Part shown: in pieces, positions 7,364 to 14,669 of the stretch
How positions within the stretch are numbered: position 1 is the first letter of the stretch
Layout of the letters: each line of letters starts with the position of its first letter
Source: Bog-950 sp046329515
Lineage (GTDB): Bacteria > Bacteroidota > Bacteroidia > Chitinophagales > LD1
Direction: 5' to 3'
Assembly: GCA_046329515.1 (NCBI GenBank)
Contig: JAXLUM010000003.1
Location: 186,001 to 250,000, forward strand
Length of the DNA stretch: 64,000 nucleotides
Notes under the pieces: model-generated
Databases searched by the model: none
Seen by the model: only the letters and a program-made list of their open reading frames with translations
Told to the model about the DNA's origin: nothing
Translations under genes and position numbers: made by a program

Positions 7364-8197
7364 TCAATAAGGCTGTAGCTTAATAAACTTCTTGCTTACA
7401 AAATCCAGTATTATCTGGTTTACTACCGAGGCCTTTTCTTTGTGCGGGTAGTGCTTGGTGCCGGGTATTACAGCCAGGTAACCCTGCTTAACATTGTCAA
7501 ACATTTCCTTGGTGTGTGATAGTTTAATTATGTCATGGTCGCCGGTCATAAACAGGGTTGGGCACTTAATTTTTGCAAGGTCATCGGTAGTTAGTGAAGG
7601 TTCGGTAAGCAGCATGGTTTTCATGCGTTGGGTAAAGGGTTCAATTAAACCGTAGTTAGGGTAATTTTTAAAGTGGTTGCGCACAAACTGGTAAATCTTA
7701 TCGCTGTTCCAGTCTTCCACCTTCTTTAAAACTTCGGCATAAACCACTGTAGTATCTACTTTGTAGTTAGCGCCAATGGCTACCAGCTTCCTTACTTTAT
7801 CGGGGTGGTTAAGCGCCAGGTACATGCCTATTATACCTCCATCGCCAAAACCAACAATATTGGCGCTGTCAATTTTCAGGTCTTTCATTACCCCCAAAAC
7901 ATCTTCGCTCATTAACTGGTAATCCATTTTGCGGTCGGTAAACGTGCTGCGCCCGTGGCCGCGGTTGTCAATGGCAATTACCTTGTTCTTTTTGCTGAAT
8001 TCAGGAATTTGTTTGGCCCAGTCTTCAATACTTTCCAGAGAGCCGTGTAAAAGCACCAGCGGGTCTCCCTGGCCGTAAACCTTGTAGTGAATCTTTACAT
8101 CATCTACCTGCACAAAACGGCTCTTGGTAGTATCCGTTTGGGCAAAGCTTACCGTAAATAAAAACGCAGTTAAAAGCAGGGTTAAGGCCTTCTTCAT
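7364..8197 (-). CDS. Exported alpha/beta-hydrolase with altered nucleophile elbow
   Basis: This is a 277-residue alpha/beta-hydrolase fold protein with an N-terminal signal peptide (ALTLLLTAFLFTVSFAQ, cleavage near residue 20). The oxyanion HG motif (LVLLHGS, residues 48-53), the D-x-R-G-H-G-R-S block (77-84), a candidate catalytic acid (Asp220 or Asp222 in TGDHD) and His249 (GTKHYPH) are all present. The nucleophile elbow reads V-G-F-G-D-G-G (115-121), where relatives have G-x-S-x-G; the Ser position (118) is Gly, encoded GGC at 7844-7846. That is one base away from the Ser codon AGC. It may be a non-catalytic member or use another residue; a sequencing error is also possible. The substrate cannot be predicted. 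Confidence 0.85.
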   Translation of the reverse strand: MKKALTLLLTAFLFTVSFAQTDTTKSRFVQVDDVKIHYKVYGQGDPLVLLHGSLESIEDWAKQIPEFSKKNKVIAIDNRGHGRSTFTDRKMDYQLMSEDVLGVMKDLKIDSANIVGFGDGGIIGMYLALNHPDKVRKLVAIGANYKVDTTVVYAEVLKKVEDWNSDKIYQFVRNHFKNYPNYGLIEPFTQRMKTMLLTEPSLTTDDLAKIKCPTLFMTGDHDIIKLSHTKEMFDNVKQGYLAVIPGTKHYPHKEKASVVNQIILDFVSKKFIKLQPY

Positions 8198-8267
8198 ATA
8201 TAGTACTTTTGCGTAAAGATAGAAGGAGAACGGAATCTACCAATCATGTAAATCGGTAAGCGCTAAA

Positions 8268-8540
8268 CTACCTTCTTATCTCAAAGCCTTTGTATTGCTG
8301 TAGTTCCGCTTCAGTAACGGAAACGTAGCTTACCTTGGCCTTATCCGGCCCATGGTGGCACCATTGTATAAACTTCACCAGCAGTTCTTCGTCGCCCTCA
8401 GCTTCAATGTACACATTGCCGTTGGGCTCATTACGCGTAAACCCCGTTATGCCCAGTAACTCTGCCATTTGTTGGGTGCTTGCCCTGAAGTAAACGCCCT
8501 GCACCAGTCCCTCTACTACAATGTTATAATGCCTCTTCAT
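8268..8540 (-). CDS. acyP: Acylphosphatase
   Basis: This is a 90-residue acylphosphatase, a small cytosolic enzyme that hydrolyses carboxyl-phosphate bonds such as those of acetyl phosphate or carbamoyl phosphate. The signature GLVQGVYFRAST (11-22) carries the catalytic Arg19, and GFTRNEPNGNV (33-43) carries Asn37. Length is typical. I placed the start at MKRHYNIVVEG, because the longer frame extends back through the terminator hairpin and into the preceding gene. The start codon lies only 8 bases beyond that hairpin, so expression needs read-through or a promoter within the end of the upstream gene. Confidence 0.92.
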   Translation of the reverse strand: MKRHYNIVVEGLVQGVYFRASTQQMAELLGITGFTRNEPNGNVYIEAEGDEELLVKFIQWCHHGPDKAKVSYVSVTEAELQQYKGFEIRR

Positions 8541-8548
8541 AAAATAAA

Positions 8549-8577
8549 GATGCCATCTTTTTTTCGAAGATGGCATC
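8549..8577 (-). terminator. Terminator between rhodanese-thioredoxin gene and acyP
   Basis: On the minus strand GATGCCATCTT pairs with AAGATGGCATC (11 bp) and is followed by TTTATTTT. It lies 22 bases after the stop of the 8600-9319 gene and 8 bases before the acylphosphatase ATG. It could therefore be an attenuator as well as an operon end. Confidence 0.8.
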
Positions 8578-8599
8578 AGGCGTTTAGGTAACCGCTCTT

Positions 8600-9319
8600 T
8601 TAGCGGCTGTATTTTTTTATCTGGTCCATTATGGTGGCCTCGTCCGTTAAGCCCATATTGCGCCAAACCTCTTTACCGTCCTTATACAGTATTAAAAGCG
8701 GAATAGCCTTTACATTCATAGTGTTTGATACTACGGGGTTTTTATCTACGTCAAGGTCCAGCAACTGCACCACATCCTTATTCTTTTTAATAATCTTTTC
8801 TACAATTGGCTTAAGCGTTTTGCAGGGCCCGCACCAAACGGCATTAAAATCAACCAGCACCAGCTTATCGCTTTTTACCTGCTGCAGGTAGTTATCAAAA
8901 CTAATACCCGATTGTATGTTTGAACCGAACGGAGTTTCTACCGGCTTTTTATTGCCAATCCAGGCAGTTATGCCGCCGTCAAGGTTATATACTTGTTTAA
9001 AGCCGTTACTGGCCGCCCAATCTGCTGCCTTAGCGCTACGGCTGCCTGCAAGGCAGTAAATGTACACCGGTGTATTTTTATCCAGCGCATTCATTTGCTG
9101 TTCAAATGCCCCATCATTAACGTTTATGTTTTTTGAGTTGGCAATGTGCTTTTCCGAATATTCTTCGGGTGTGCGCACATCTACAATCTGCACTTTACCG
9201 CCGTTAATACCTTTTTCAAATTCATCTGCACTTAACGTTTTAACTCCTGCGCTCTGGCTGTTACAAGCGCTGCAGAATAAAAACATCAATAAAAGAATTC
9301 CTGCTACTTTGTTTTTCAT
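8600..9319 (-). CDS. Rhodanese-thioredoxin fusion lipoprotein
   Basis: This 239-residue envelope protein combines a rhodanese domain (about 28-125) with a thioredoxin domain (about 135-239). The N-terminus (GILLLMFLFCSAC) resembles a lipoprotein signal with Cys19 as lipidation site. The rhodanese active loop CLAGSRS carries the sulfur-accepting Cys89. The thioredoxin active site WCGPC is at 162-166 with the cis-Pro segment AIPLLIL later. A persulfide formed on Cys89 could be reduced by the thioredoxin half. That division of labour is inference; both domains are clear. The gene starts 14 bases after a metallo-beta-lactamase/rhodanese gene and belongs to the sulfur operon. Confidence 0.92.
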   Translation of the reverse strand: MKNKVAGILLLMFLFCSACNSQSAGVKTLSADEFEKGINGGKVQIVDVRTPEEYSEKHIANSKNINVNDGAFEQQMNALDKNTPVYIYCLAGSRSAKAADWAASNGFKQVYNLDGGITAWIGNKKPVETPFGSNIQSGISFDNYLQQVKSDKLVLVDFNAVWCGPCKTLKPIVEKIIKKNKDVVQLLDLDVDKNPVVSNTMNVKAIPLLILYKDGKEVWRNMGLTDEATIMDQIKKYSR

Positions 9320-9333
9320 ATAATTATAATTGT

Positions 9334-10734
9334 TTATTTTTTTAGTGATACGCCGCTTTCCTTAGGTAAGCTTGTAGCGCTTATTGTTTTCCATCCGCCG
9401 GCTATATCCACCAGTTTATCATAGCCCCTTGCCTTTAATATAGACGCTGCTATTACTGAGCGGTATCCGCCGGCGCAATGTATATAATAGGTTTTATTGT
9501 GGCTTACTTCGGTGGTCCAGTCGTTAATATAATCCAGCGGTTTGTTATCAGCCGTGCTTATATGGCCTCCTTCAAATTCCCCCGGCCTTCTTACATCCAG
9601 CAGGTTAATAGCTGCACTGTAATGGTTAGCGGCAAAATCATCTGCGCTTATTGAGGTTAGGCTATCTGCGGCCTTGCCTGCTGCTTTCCAGGCGTCAATG
9701 CCGCCGGCTAAATAACCTATGGTATTATCGTAGCCTACCCTAGCAAGGCGCATTACGCATTCTTCTTCTTTACCGGCCTCGCATACTAATAATATAGGCT
9801 GTGTAAGGTCTTTTATTAAGGCGCCAACCCAAGGGGCAAACTGGCCTTCTAATCCTATAAAAATAGAGCCCGGTACAAATCCTTTTACAAACGTAGTAGC
9901 AGGTCGGGTATCCAGTATTAACGCTTGTGTGCTTTCTGCAAGGTTTTCAAAATCGTTTGGGTTCCATTCCTTTAACCCCTGTTGCATTACTTCATCCAAA
10001 GCTTTTGCGCCTTGCTTGTTCAGCATGGCGTTTTTAGGAAAGTATTGCGGAGGCGCGCTTAAGCCTTCAGTAACTGCCTTCACAAATTCCTCCTTGCTCA
10101 TAGGCTGCAGGGCATAGTTACTCTGCTTCTGATGGCCCAGGGTATCAAAGGTTTCTTTCGATAGGTTTTTACCGCAGCTTGAGCCTGCGCCATGGGCCGG
10201 GTAAACTACTACATCATCAGGCAGTGTCATAATTCTGTTGCGTAAAGAATCATACAACATCCCTGCCAAATCGTTCATGGTTACATTGCTTTTAATGGCA
10301 AGGTCGGGCCGGCCAACATCACCTATAAACAAGGTATCGCCGGTAAAAATACAGTGCGGCTTGCCTTCTTCATTCAATAGCAAATAGGTGCTGCTTTCGG
10401 GTGTATGCCCCGGGGTATGCAGCACTTTAAGGGTAAGCTTACCTATTTTAAATTCTTCGTTATCCTGTGCTGTATGGCAGCTAAAATCGCAGGCGGCATT
10501 AGGCCCGTAAACAATGGTAGCGCCTGTTTTACTTGCCAGCTCAACATGCCCCGATACAAAATCGGCATGAAAGTGCGTTTCAAAAATGTATTTGATTTTG
10601 GCGCCGTCTTTTTCAGCGCGCTTAAGGTAAGGGCTTGTTTCGCGTAAGGGGTCTATAATAGCGGCCTCACCACAGCTTTCAATGTAGTAAGCTGCCTCTG
10701 CTAAACAGCCTGTATATAGTTGCTCAACTTTCAT
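9334..10734 (-). CDS. Metallo-beta-lactamase-fold / double rhodanese protein (persulfide dioxygenase-like)
   Basis: This 466-residue protein has an N-terminal metallo-beta-lactamase domain of the ETHE1/persulfide dioxygenase type (1-210) and two rhodanese domains (about 260-355 and 362-460). The metal motif reads THFHADFVSGH, with His54, His56 and Asp58. Further ligands are His110 (HTPGHT) and Asp133 (FTGDT), and YPAHG gives His181. In ETHE1 enzymes a mononuclear iron is held by two His and one Asp, so the HxHxDF variant is compatible with activity. Rhodanese 1 has Cys318 in CEAGKEEE; rhodanese 2 has Cys420 in the classical loop CAGGYRS. Oxidation of glutathione-type or low-molecular-weight persulfide to sulfite is the likely role. 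Confidence 0.9.
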   Translation of the reverse strand: MKVEQLYTGCLAEAAYYIESCGEAAIIDPLRETSPYLKRAEKDGAKIKYIFETHFHADFVSGHVELASKTGATIVYGPNAACDFSCHTAQDNEEFKIGKLTLKVLHTPGHTPESSTYLLLNEEGKPHCIFTGDTLFIGDVGRPDLAIKSNVTMNDLAGMLYDSLRNRIMTLPDDVVVYPAHGAGSSCGKNLSKETFDTLGHQKQSNYALQPMSKEEFVKAVTEGLSAPPQYFPKNAMLNKQGAKALDEVMQQGLKEWNPNDFENLAESTQALILDTRPATTFVKGFVPGSIFIGLEGQFAPWVGALIKDLTQPILLVCEAGKEEECVMRLARVGYDNTIGYLAGGIDAWKAAGKAADSLTSISADDFAANHYSAAINLLDVRRPGEFEGGHISTADNKPLDYINDWTTEVSHNKTYYIHCAGGYRSVIAASILKARGYDKLVDIAGGWKTISATSLPKESGVSLKK

Positions 10735-10770
10735 CAGTCAAAAATAATTTGGCCGACAAAGTTAATGCAT

Positions 10771-11079
10771 TTATATGCTGTATTCACATTTGTCCAAACA
10801 ACCTATCAAATCCACTAAAACTGATTGTTTTATGGAGTAGAAGATGTTCTGACCTTCGCGCTTTGATTCTAAGAAACCGTTGGCCTTCATATTGGCCAGG
10901 TGGTGAGAAAGCAACGATTGCTCGCAACCTGTTTTAGCGCACAGTTCGTTAACCGTCAGTCTTCCGTGTTCGGCTAAAAAGTTAATTACACCTAATCTCA
11001 CTGGGTGCGCCACTGATTTGAAAACGTAGGCGGTTTTCTCGAACTTCTCTTTGTTGTAGTTACCTTTTAAAGAACTCAT
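10771..11079 (-). CDS. ArsR-family transcriptional regulator
   Basis: This is a 102-residue winged-helix repressor of the ArsR/SmtB family, with HPVRLGVINFL opening the DNA-binding fold and the recognition helix around CEQSLLSHHLANMK (52-65). It has four cysteines: Cys47 and Cys52 in helices before and at the recognition helix, and Cys94 and Cys98 in the C-terminal helix. ArsR proteins of the BigR/SqrR type sense persulfide through two cysteines in comparable places (N-terminal and C-terminal helices), so a persulfide-sensing role is plausible here given the neighbours. Metal sensing through the same cysteines is the alternative. It lies between the OsmC gene and the persulfide dioxygenase-like gene on the same strand. 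Confidence 0.9.
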   Translation of the reverse strand: MSSLKGNYNKEKFEKTAYVFKSVAHPVRLGVINFLAEHGRLTVNELCAKTGCEQSLLSHHLANMKANGFLESKREGQNIFYSIKQSVLVDLIGCLDKCEYSI

Positions 11080-11131
11080 TGTTTAGTTTTTTTGTGGGGT
11101 AGTAATTATTAGAATTAACAATTGATGGGGG

Positions 11132-11584
11132 TTATGCAAGTTGGGCAGCCTTGCTCTTCACTTCAATACTGCACATTAAGGTCACTTTCGCTTTTATTGA
11201 GTTGGTAACAAGGCAAAGGGCATGCGCTTTTAAAGCGGTGCGCTCTGCTTTGTCAGTTTCTTTTTCGTCGCTTAGGGTAATAACAGGTTCAAGCAGCACT
11301 TCGGTAATGGCAAGGCCATCTTCAGTTTGGCGTATGGTGCCTTTGCTGGCTACCTGAAAATTAACCAGTTGCAGCCGCGCCTTTTCTGCCAGGGCCAAAA
11401 AGGTGGTCATATAACAACTGCTAACAGCAGCCGTAAATAAATGTTCGGGCGACCATATGTCTTTCTCGCCCCCCGGAAATTGGGAAGGAGTAGATACGGT
11501 TATATCCTCAGGTATTTCAGGAGATTGCGCCAGCGTCCTCCTGCCTCCTTGCCAAAAAACATTTACCTCATATTCGTAGGCCAT
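11132..11584 (-). CDS. OsmC/Ohr-family peroxiredoxin
   Basis: This is a 150-residue OsmC-family protein. The two redox cysteines expected in this fold are Cys57 (VSSCYMTTF) and Cys124 (HALCLVTNSI), and the ESPEHL-like segment 'WSPEHLFTAAV' (44-54) precedes the first. Members reduce organic hydroperoxides with a dithiol cofactor. Association with rhodanese and persulfide enzymes in this operon suggests that it may also deal with sulfane sulfur or protect against it; that is inference. It is the first gene of the cluster and has a perfect inverted repeat 11-32 bases before its start codon. Confidence 0.92.
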   Translation of the reverse strand: MAYEYEVNVFWQGGRRTLAQSPEIPEDITVSTPSQFPGGEKDIWSPEHLFTAAVSSCYMTTFLALAEKARLQLVNFQVASKGTIRQTEDGLAITEVLLEPVITLSDEKETDKAERTALKAHALCLVTNSIKAKVTLMCSIEVKSKAAQLA

Positions 11585-11594
11585 ACCATTTTTC

Positions 11595-11616
11595 GTTAAG
11601 CGAATTTGCGCTTAAC
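11595..11616. promoter_or_regulatory. Perfect inverted repeat, candidate operator of sulfur operon
   Basis: GTTAAGCG-aatttg-CGCTTAAC is a perfect 8-bp inverted repeat with a 6-base spacer, directly upstream of the OsmC start (ATG at 11584). T-tracts and A-tracts flank it (ATTTTT before, AAAAAT after), so the symmetry extends outward imperfectly. Size and location suit an ArsR-type dimer operator; the gene at 10771-11079 is the natural candidate regulator. Confidence 0.55.
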
Positions 11617-11661
11617 ATGGCATGAAAAATATGATGTTCCTCACCTACAAATATGATTTCC

Positions 11662-12207
11662 TTAAATGTTATTTTTGACATATGAAGCCTGTATCATGTG
11701 ACGGCGTTCATGTGCACAGATTATTTGCAGGGCATCATCAAGGTTATAAATAATAAGTGATGCGGCAGGCGAGGAAATTACAGTGGAGCTTAGGTTTATA
11801 TTATCTAATTGTTGAATTCGTTTCGATAAATCCTGCTGGTGGTTTATAAAGTCAGCTACTATTTTGCCCGGCAGTACACTATGGGAGGGCGCAAAAATTT
11901 TGGGACTTATATAATTTTTGGATTTTACCGGCCCAAGGTCTTTCAATAGCTGTTTGCCAAGGTAACTGCTTAAAAAATTAAACTTTTGGTAAAAGCTCTG
12001 CCTGTATTCGCCTTTGGCAATTGCGGTAAACTGCGGGTAGTAAGTGCTATTGGTAACTATTAAATGATGCAGCACCTGGGCAATGCTCCACTTATCGGGG
12101 GCCGGTTTCCTGTTTAATTTTTCCTCACTTAATTGCCCGAATAAGAATTGAGCTTCCGCTGTTACTTCCTGCAATTCCCTTAGGCATTGTTCAATACGGG
12201 CCTGCAT
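11662..12207 (-). CDS. DinB-like family protein
   Basis: This encodes about 181 residues of a DinB/YfiT-type four-helix-bundle protein. The diagnostic opening is KWSIAQVLHHLI, with metal-type His residues in 'LHHL' and in the late motif AHERRHMIQA. Such proteins bind a divalent metal with three His and include thiol-dependent transferases such as bacillithiol S-transferases; the substrate here is unknown. I took MQARIEQCLREL as the start because it lies 2 bases after the stop of the preceding response-regulator gene. An in-frame ATG 18 bases earlier would overlap that gene. It ends the co-directional efflux/two-component cluster and may be translationally coupled to it. Confidence 0.82.
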   Translation of the reverse strand: MQARIEQCLRELQEVTAEAQFLFGQLSEEKLNRKPAPDKWSIAQVLHHLIVTNSTYYPQFTAIAKGEYRQSFYQKFNFLSSYLGKQLLKDLGPVKSKNYISPKIFAPSHSVLPGKIVADFINHQQDLSKRIQQLDNINLSSTVISSPAASLIIYNLDDALQIICAHERRHMIQASYVKNNI

Positions 12208-12209
12208 CT

Positions 12210-12977
12210 TTAGCTTTCTAACCAATTGGTAAACTCATTTGCCTTCTCGCGGCTAACATCCACGCGTATGTTTTTATCGCAACGCAAGTGCACTTCAATT
12301 TTTCCGGTGTCCTGCTTGCGGTAAGTCTCCACCTGGTCTATACCAATTATCATTTGCCGGTTAGCCCTGAAAAACTTCCGTGGGTTCACCATTTCCTCAA
12401 TTTCATCAATGGTGTTATAGTCCGTTACCAGCTTTTCGCCGGTTATGGTTACCAGGTAAATAATGGTTTCCTTTACAAAGTAGGCCACCTGGCTTTCCGT
12501 TACAGGCACCATGCCCGATTTGTAGTGTGCCAAAAAGCGTTCCTTGTATTTGGGTGTATTGTTGTGGTTCAGGTTATTAATTAAAAGCTTTATCTGCTCG
12601 TTTATTAAACCGGTAGAGCTGCCAAACAAGCGCTTGTATTTGTTCAGGGCATTTTCCAAATGGTCCTTATCAATAGGCTTAAGCAGGTAGTCAACACTGT
12701 TAACCTTAAAGGCGCGTATGGCATATTCATTATAGGCAGTAGTAAATATCACCGGGCTGGTAATTTTTACCTTTTCAAAAATGTCGAAGCTTATGCCATC
12801 GGCTAATTGTATATCAAAAAAGAACAGGTCCGGTTGCTTGTGTTGTTCAAGCCATTTTACTGTTCCCGCAACCGAGTCAAGTGCTGCCACCACTTCAATA
12901 GCGGGGTCAATTTCTTTCAGCAGCCTTTCCAGGTTTTTGGCAATAAGGCTTTCGTCTTCTACAAGTACTACGTTCAT
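12210..12977 (-). CDS. LytTR-family response regulator
   Basis: This is a 255-residue response regulator with an N-terminal receiver domain (1-120; phosphoacceptor Asp55 in LFFFDIQLADG; acidic pair VEDE near residue 7; switch Thr in FTTAYNEYA) and a C-terminal LytTR DNA-binding domain (about 150-255, with the segment 'FFRANRQMIIGIDQV'). Regulators of this class bind tandem direct repeats near promoters. Its start overlaps the stop of the histidine kinase gene by 4 bases, so the two form a pair, and the efflux genes upstream are the likely targets. Confidence 0.95.
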   Translation of the reverse strand: MNVVLVEDESLIAKNLERLLKEIDPAIEVVAALDSVAGTVKWLEQHKQPDLFFFDIQLADGISFDIFEKVKITSPVIFTTAYNEYAIRAFKVNSVDYLLKPIDKDHLENALNKYKRLFGSSTGLINEQIKLLINNLNHNNTPKYKERFLAHYKSGMVPVTESQVAYFVKETIIYLVTITGEKLVTDYNTIDEIEEMVNPRKFFRANRQMIIGIDQVETYRKQDTGKIEVHLRCDKNIRVDVSREKANEFTNWLES

Positions 12978-13984
12978 GGCAATAGGGGGATTTTTATAGC
13001 AAAGCTCTGGCTATCCTGTTCAATGCTCACCTGCTGCTCAGCAAGATAGCGATAAAGATTTTTAAGATTCTCCAAACCCTGCTTATTGCTGGTTTCAATT
13101 TGGTGCTTAAGCTGCAGGCCGTTTTTAATTATCAATACATCCCCTTCATTATATACCTCAATGGCAAGGGGTTGGGTTTTAGAGGTTACATTGTGCTTAA
13201 CCGCATTTTCAAACAACACCTGTAAGGTAACGGGCACTATCTTCATGTCCTTAACCCGTTCTTCAAGACGGTAAGTAATGTTCAGGCCGCCATCAAAACG
13301 GGTTTTTAAAAGTTGTGCATAGTGGTTTACAAAGTTTATCTCCGTTTCCAGGCTAACAAGGTTCTTCTCTTTATTCTCCAGCACATAGCGGTAAACTTTT
13401 GAAAGCTGCTGCAAAAAATCAGAAGCCAGTTGCGGGTTTTCAAAAATTAAGGAGTTTAAAGACGATAGCGAGTTGAACAGAAAATGCGGGTTCAATTGGT
13501 TCTTCAGGTTATCATATTGCACCAACGCTTTCTCTTTTTCAAGTTCTGCCGCATTTACTTTTTCCTGTTTCCACCTTACAAAAAAGTGGTAGCCAAAAAT
13601 GGAGAGTATCACACTCATTACCATGAAAATGTTCAGCGCAAAGCTGGCTATCCATAATTCGCGGCTTATTTTAAAATGCACTACGTCAATTATAAAAAAG
13701 GCGCCAATGGCCCTTAAAAACACCACCACGCTAAGGGTAATACCAAATTGCAGCATTAACCGCCAAAATGGGTTCCGCTCAAACGGAAACTTCTTATCCA
13801 GGTAAACGTCTATTATTTTTATTATGTATCCGAACGTAAGAAGGATAAAGAACCCGATAATGCTGGTGCCAACATGCCACAGTACCGTTTGTTCAGGAAA
13901 GAACAGCACCTTAACTACCGTAAACAACACATATACAGCAGTTATAGCAAAAAGGGCAATTCTTGTTTCTTCCTTTAGCTTCAT
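12974..13984 (-). CDS. LytS-type sensor histidine kinase
   Basis: This is a 336-residue membrane histidine kinase with four predicted transmembrane helices in the first 135 residues, a short coiled segment and a His_kinase-type domain. The phosphorylated residue is His167 in the signature QLNPHFLFNSLSSLNSL, and the ATP-binding N-box appears as VLFENAVKHN. There is no separate extracytoplasmic sensor domain, so the signal is probably sensed in the membrane. The gene overlaps the ABC ATPase gene upstream and the response regulator gene downstream by 4 bases each, indicating translational coupling of efflux and signalling genes. Confidence 0.95.
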   Translation of the reverse strand: MKLKEETRIALFAITAVYVLFTVVKVLFFPEQTVLWHVGTSIIGFFILLTFGYIIKIIDVYLDKKFPFERNPFWRLMLQFGITLSVVVFLRAIGAFFIIDVVHFKISRELWIASFALNIFMVMSVILSIFGYHFFVRWKQEKVNAAELEKEKALVQYDNLKNQLNPHFLFNSLSSLNSLIFENPQLASDFLQQLSKVYRYVLENKEKNLVSLETEINFVNHYAQLLKTRFDGGLNITYRLEERVKDMKIVPVTLQVLFENAVKHNVTSKTQPLAIEVYNEGDVLIIKNGLQLKHQIETSNKQGLENLKNLYRYLAEQQVSIEQDSQSFAIKIPLLP

Positions 13985-14658
13985 TGTCTTACAATTTCGC
14001 CGTCTACCATTTCAATAATACGGTCACTGTTGTCGGCAAACTCCGTATCGTGCGTTACCGAAATTATAGTTTGATGTTTATTACGCGATAGGTCTTTAAG
14101 AATATCGAACACAATTTTGGTGTTGTTGCTGTCCAGGTTACCCGTTGGTTCATCGCCCATAATTATAGTGGGGTCATTTATAAGGGCGCGGGCAATGGCC
14201 ACGCGCTGTTGCTGCCCGCCCGAAAGTTTGCTTGAAAGCTTAGTGGCAAAATCCTGCATGCCTAACCAGCGCAGCTTTTCATAAGCGCGGTCTTCAATTT
14301 CGCTTGCAGAATATTTACCCAGTTTTTCGGCCGGTATCATTACGTTTTTAAGTGCGGTAAACTCCGGCAATAAAAAGTGAAACTGAAATACGAAACCGAT
14401 ATGCTCGTTACGGAACTTAGCCAGTTGGTTTTGGTTTAGCCCTGTTACTTTTTTGTTGTTGATTATAATTTCGCCTTTATAATCGGTGTCAAGCGTAGAA
14501 ATCAAATACAACAAGGTAGACTTCCCGCAACCTGATTTGCCGATAATAGAAACAAACTCGCCACGCTTTACCTCAAAGCTCACGTCCTTTAATACATGAA
14601 ACTCATCCGGCTCATGGAAGTACTTGTTTATTTTCTCTGTCTTCAATACTATATCCAT
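13981..14658 (-). CDS. ABC transporter ATP-binding protein (MacB/LolD type)
   Basis: This 225-residue ATPase belongs to the MacB/LolD/FtsE class. Walker A GKSGCGKST is at 40-48, the Q-loop FQFHFLL at about 91-97, the signature LSGGQ at 145-149, Walker B IIMGDEP at 165-171, and the switch His in SVTHD. It would power the permease encoded 11 bases upstream (14670-15923). Mechanotransmission-type transporters of this class drive substrates through a periplasmic adaptor rather than across the inner membrane. Confidence 0.95.
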   Translation of the reverse strand: MDIVLKTEKINKYFHEPDEFHVLKDVSFEVKRGEFVSIIGKSGCGKSTLLYLISTLDTDYKGEIIINNKKVTGLNQNQLAKFRNEHIGFVFQFHFLLPEFTALKNVMIPAEKLGKYSASEIEDRAYEKLRWLGMQDFATKLSSKLSGGQQQRVAIARALINDPTIIMGDEPTGNLDSNNTKIVFDILKDLSRNKHQTIISVTHDTEFADNSDRIIEMVDGEIVRQ

Positions 14659-14669
14659 ATCACGTCCTC

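Noticed and set aside
9334..10734. Missing His in the HxHxDH motif of the metallo-beta-lactamase domain (HFHADF)
   Set aside because: Iron-dependent ETHE1-type enzymes need only two His and one Asp, and these are present, so this is not evidence of inactivation.
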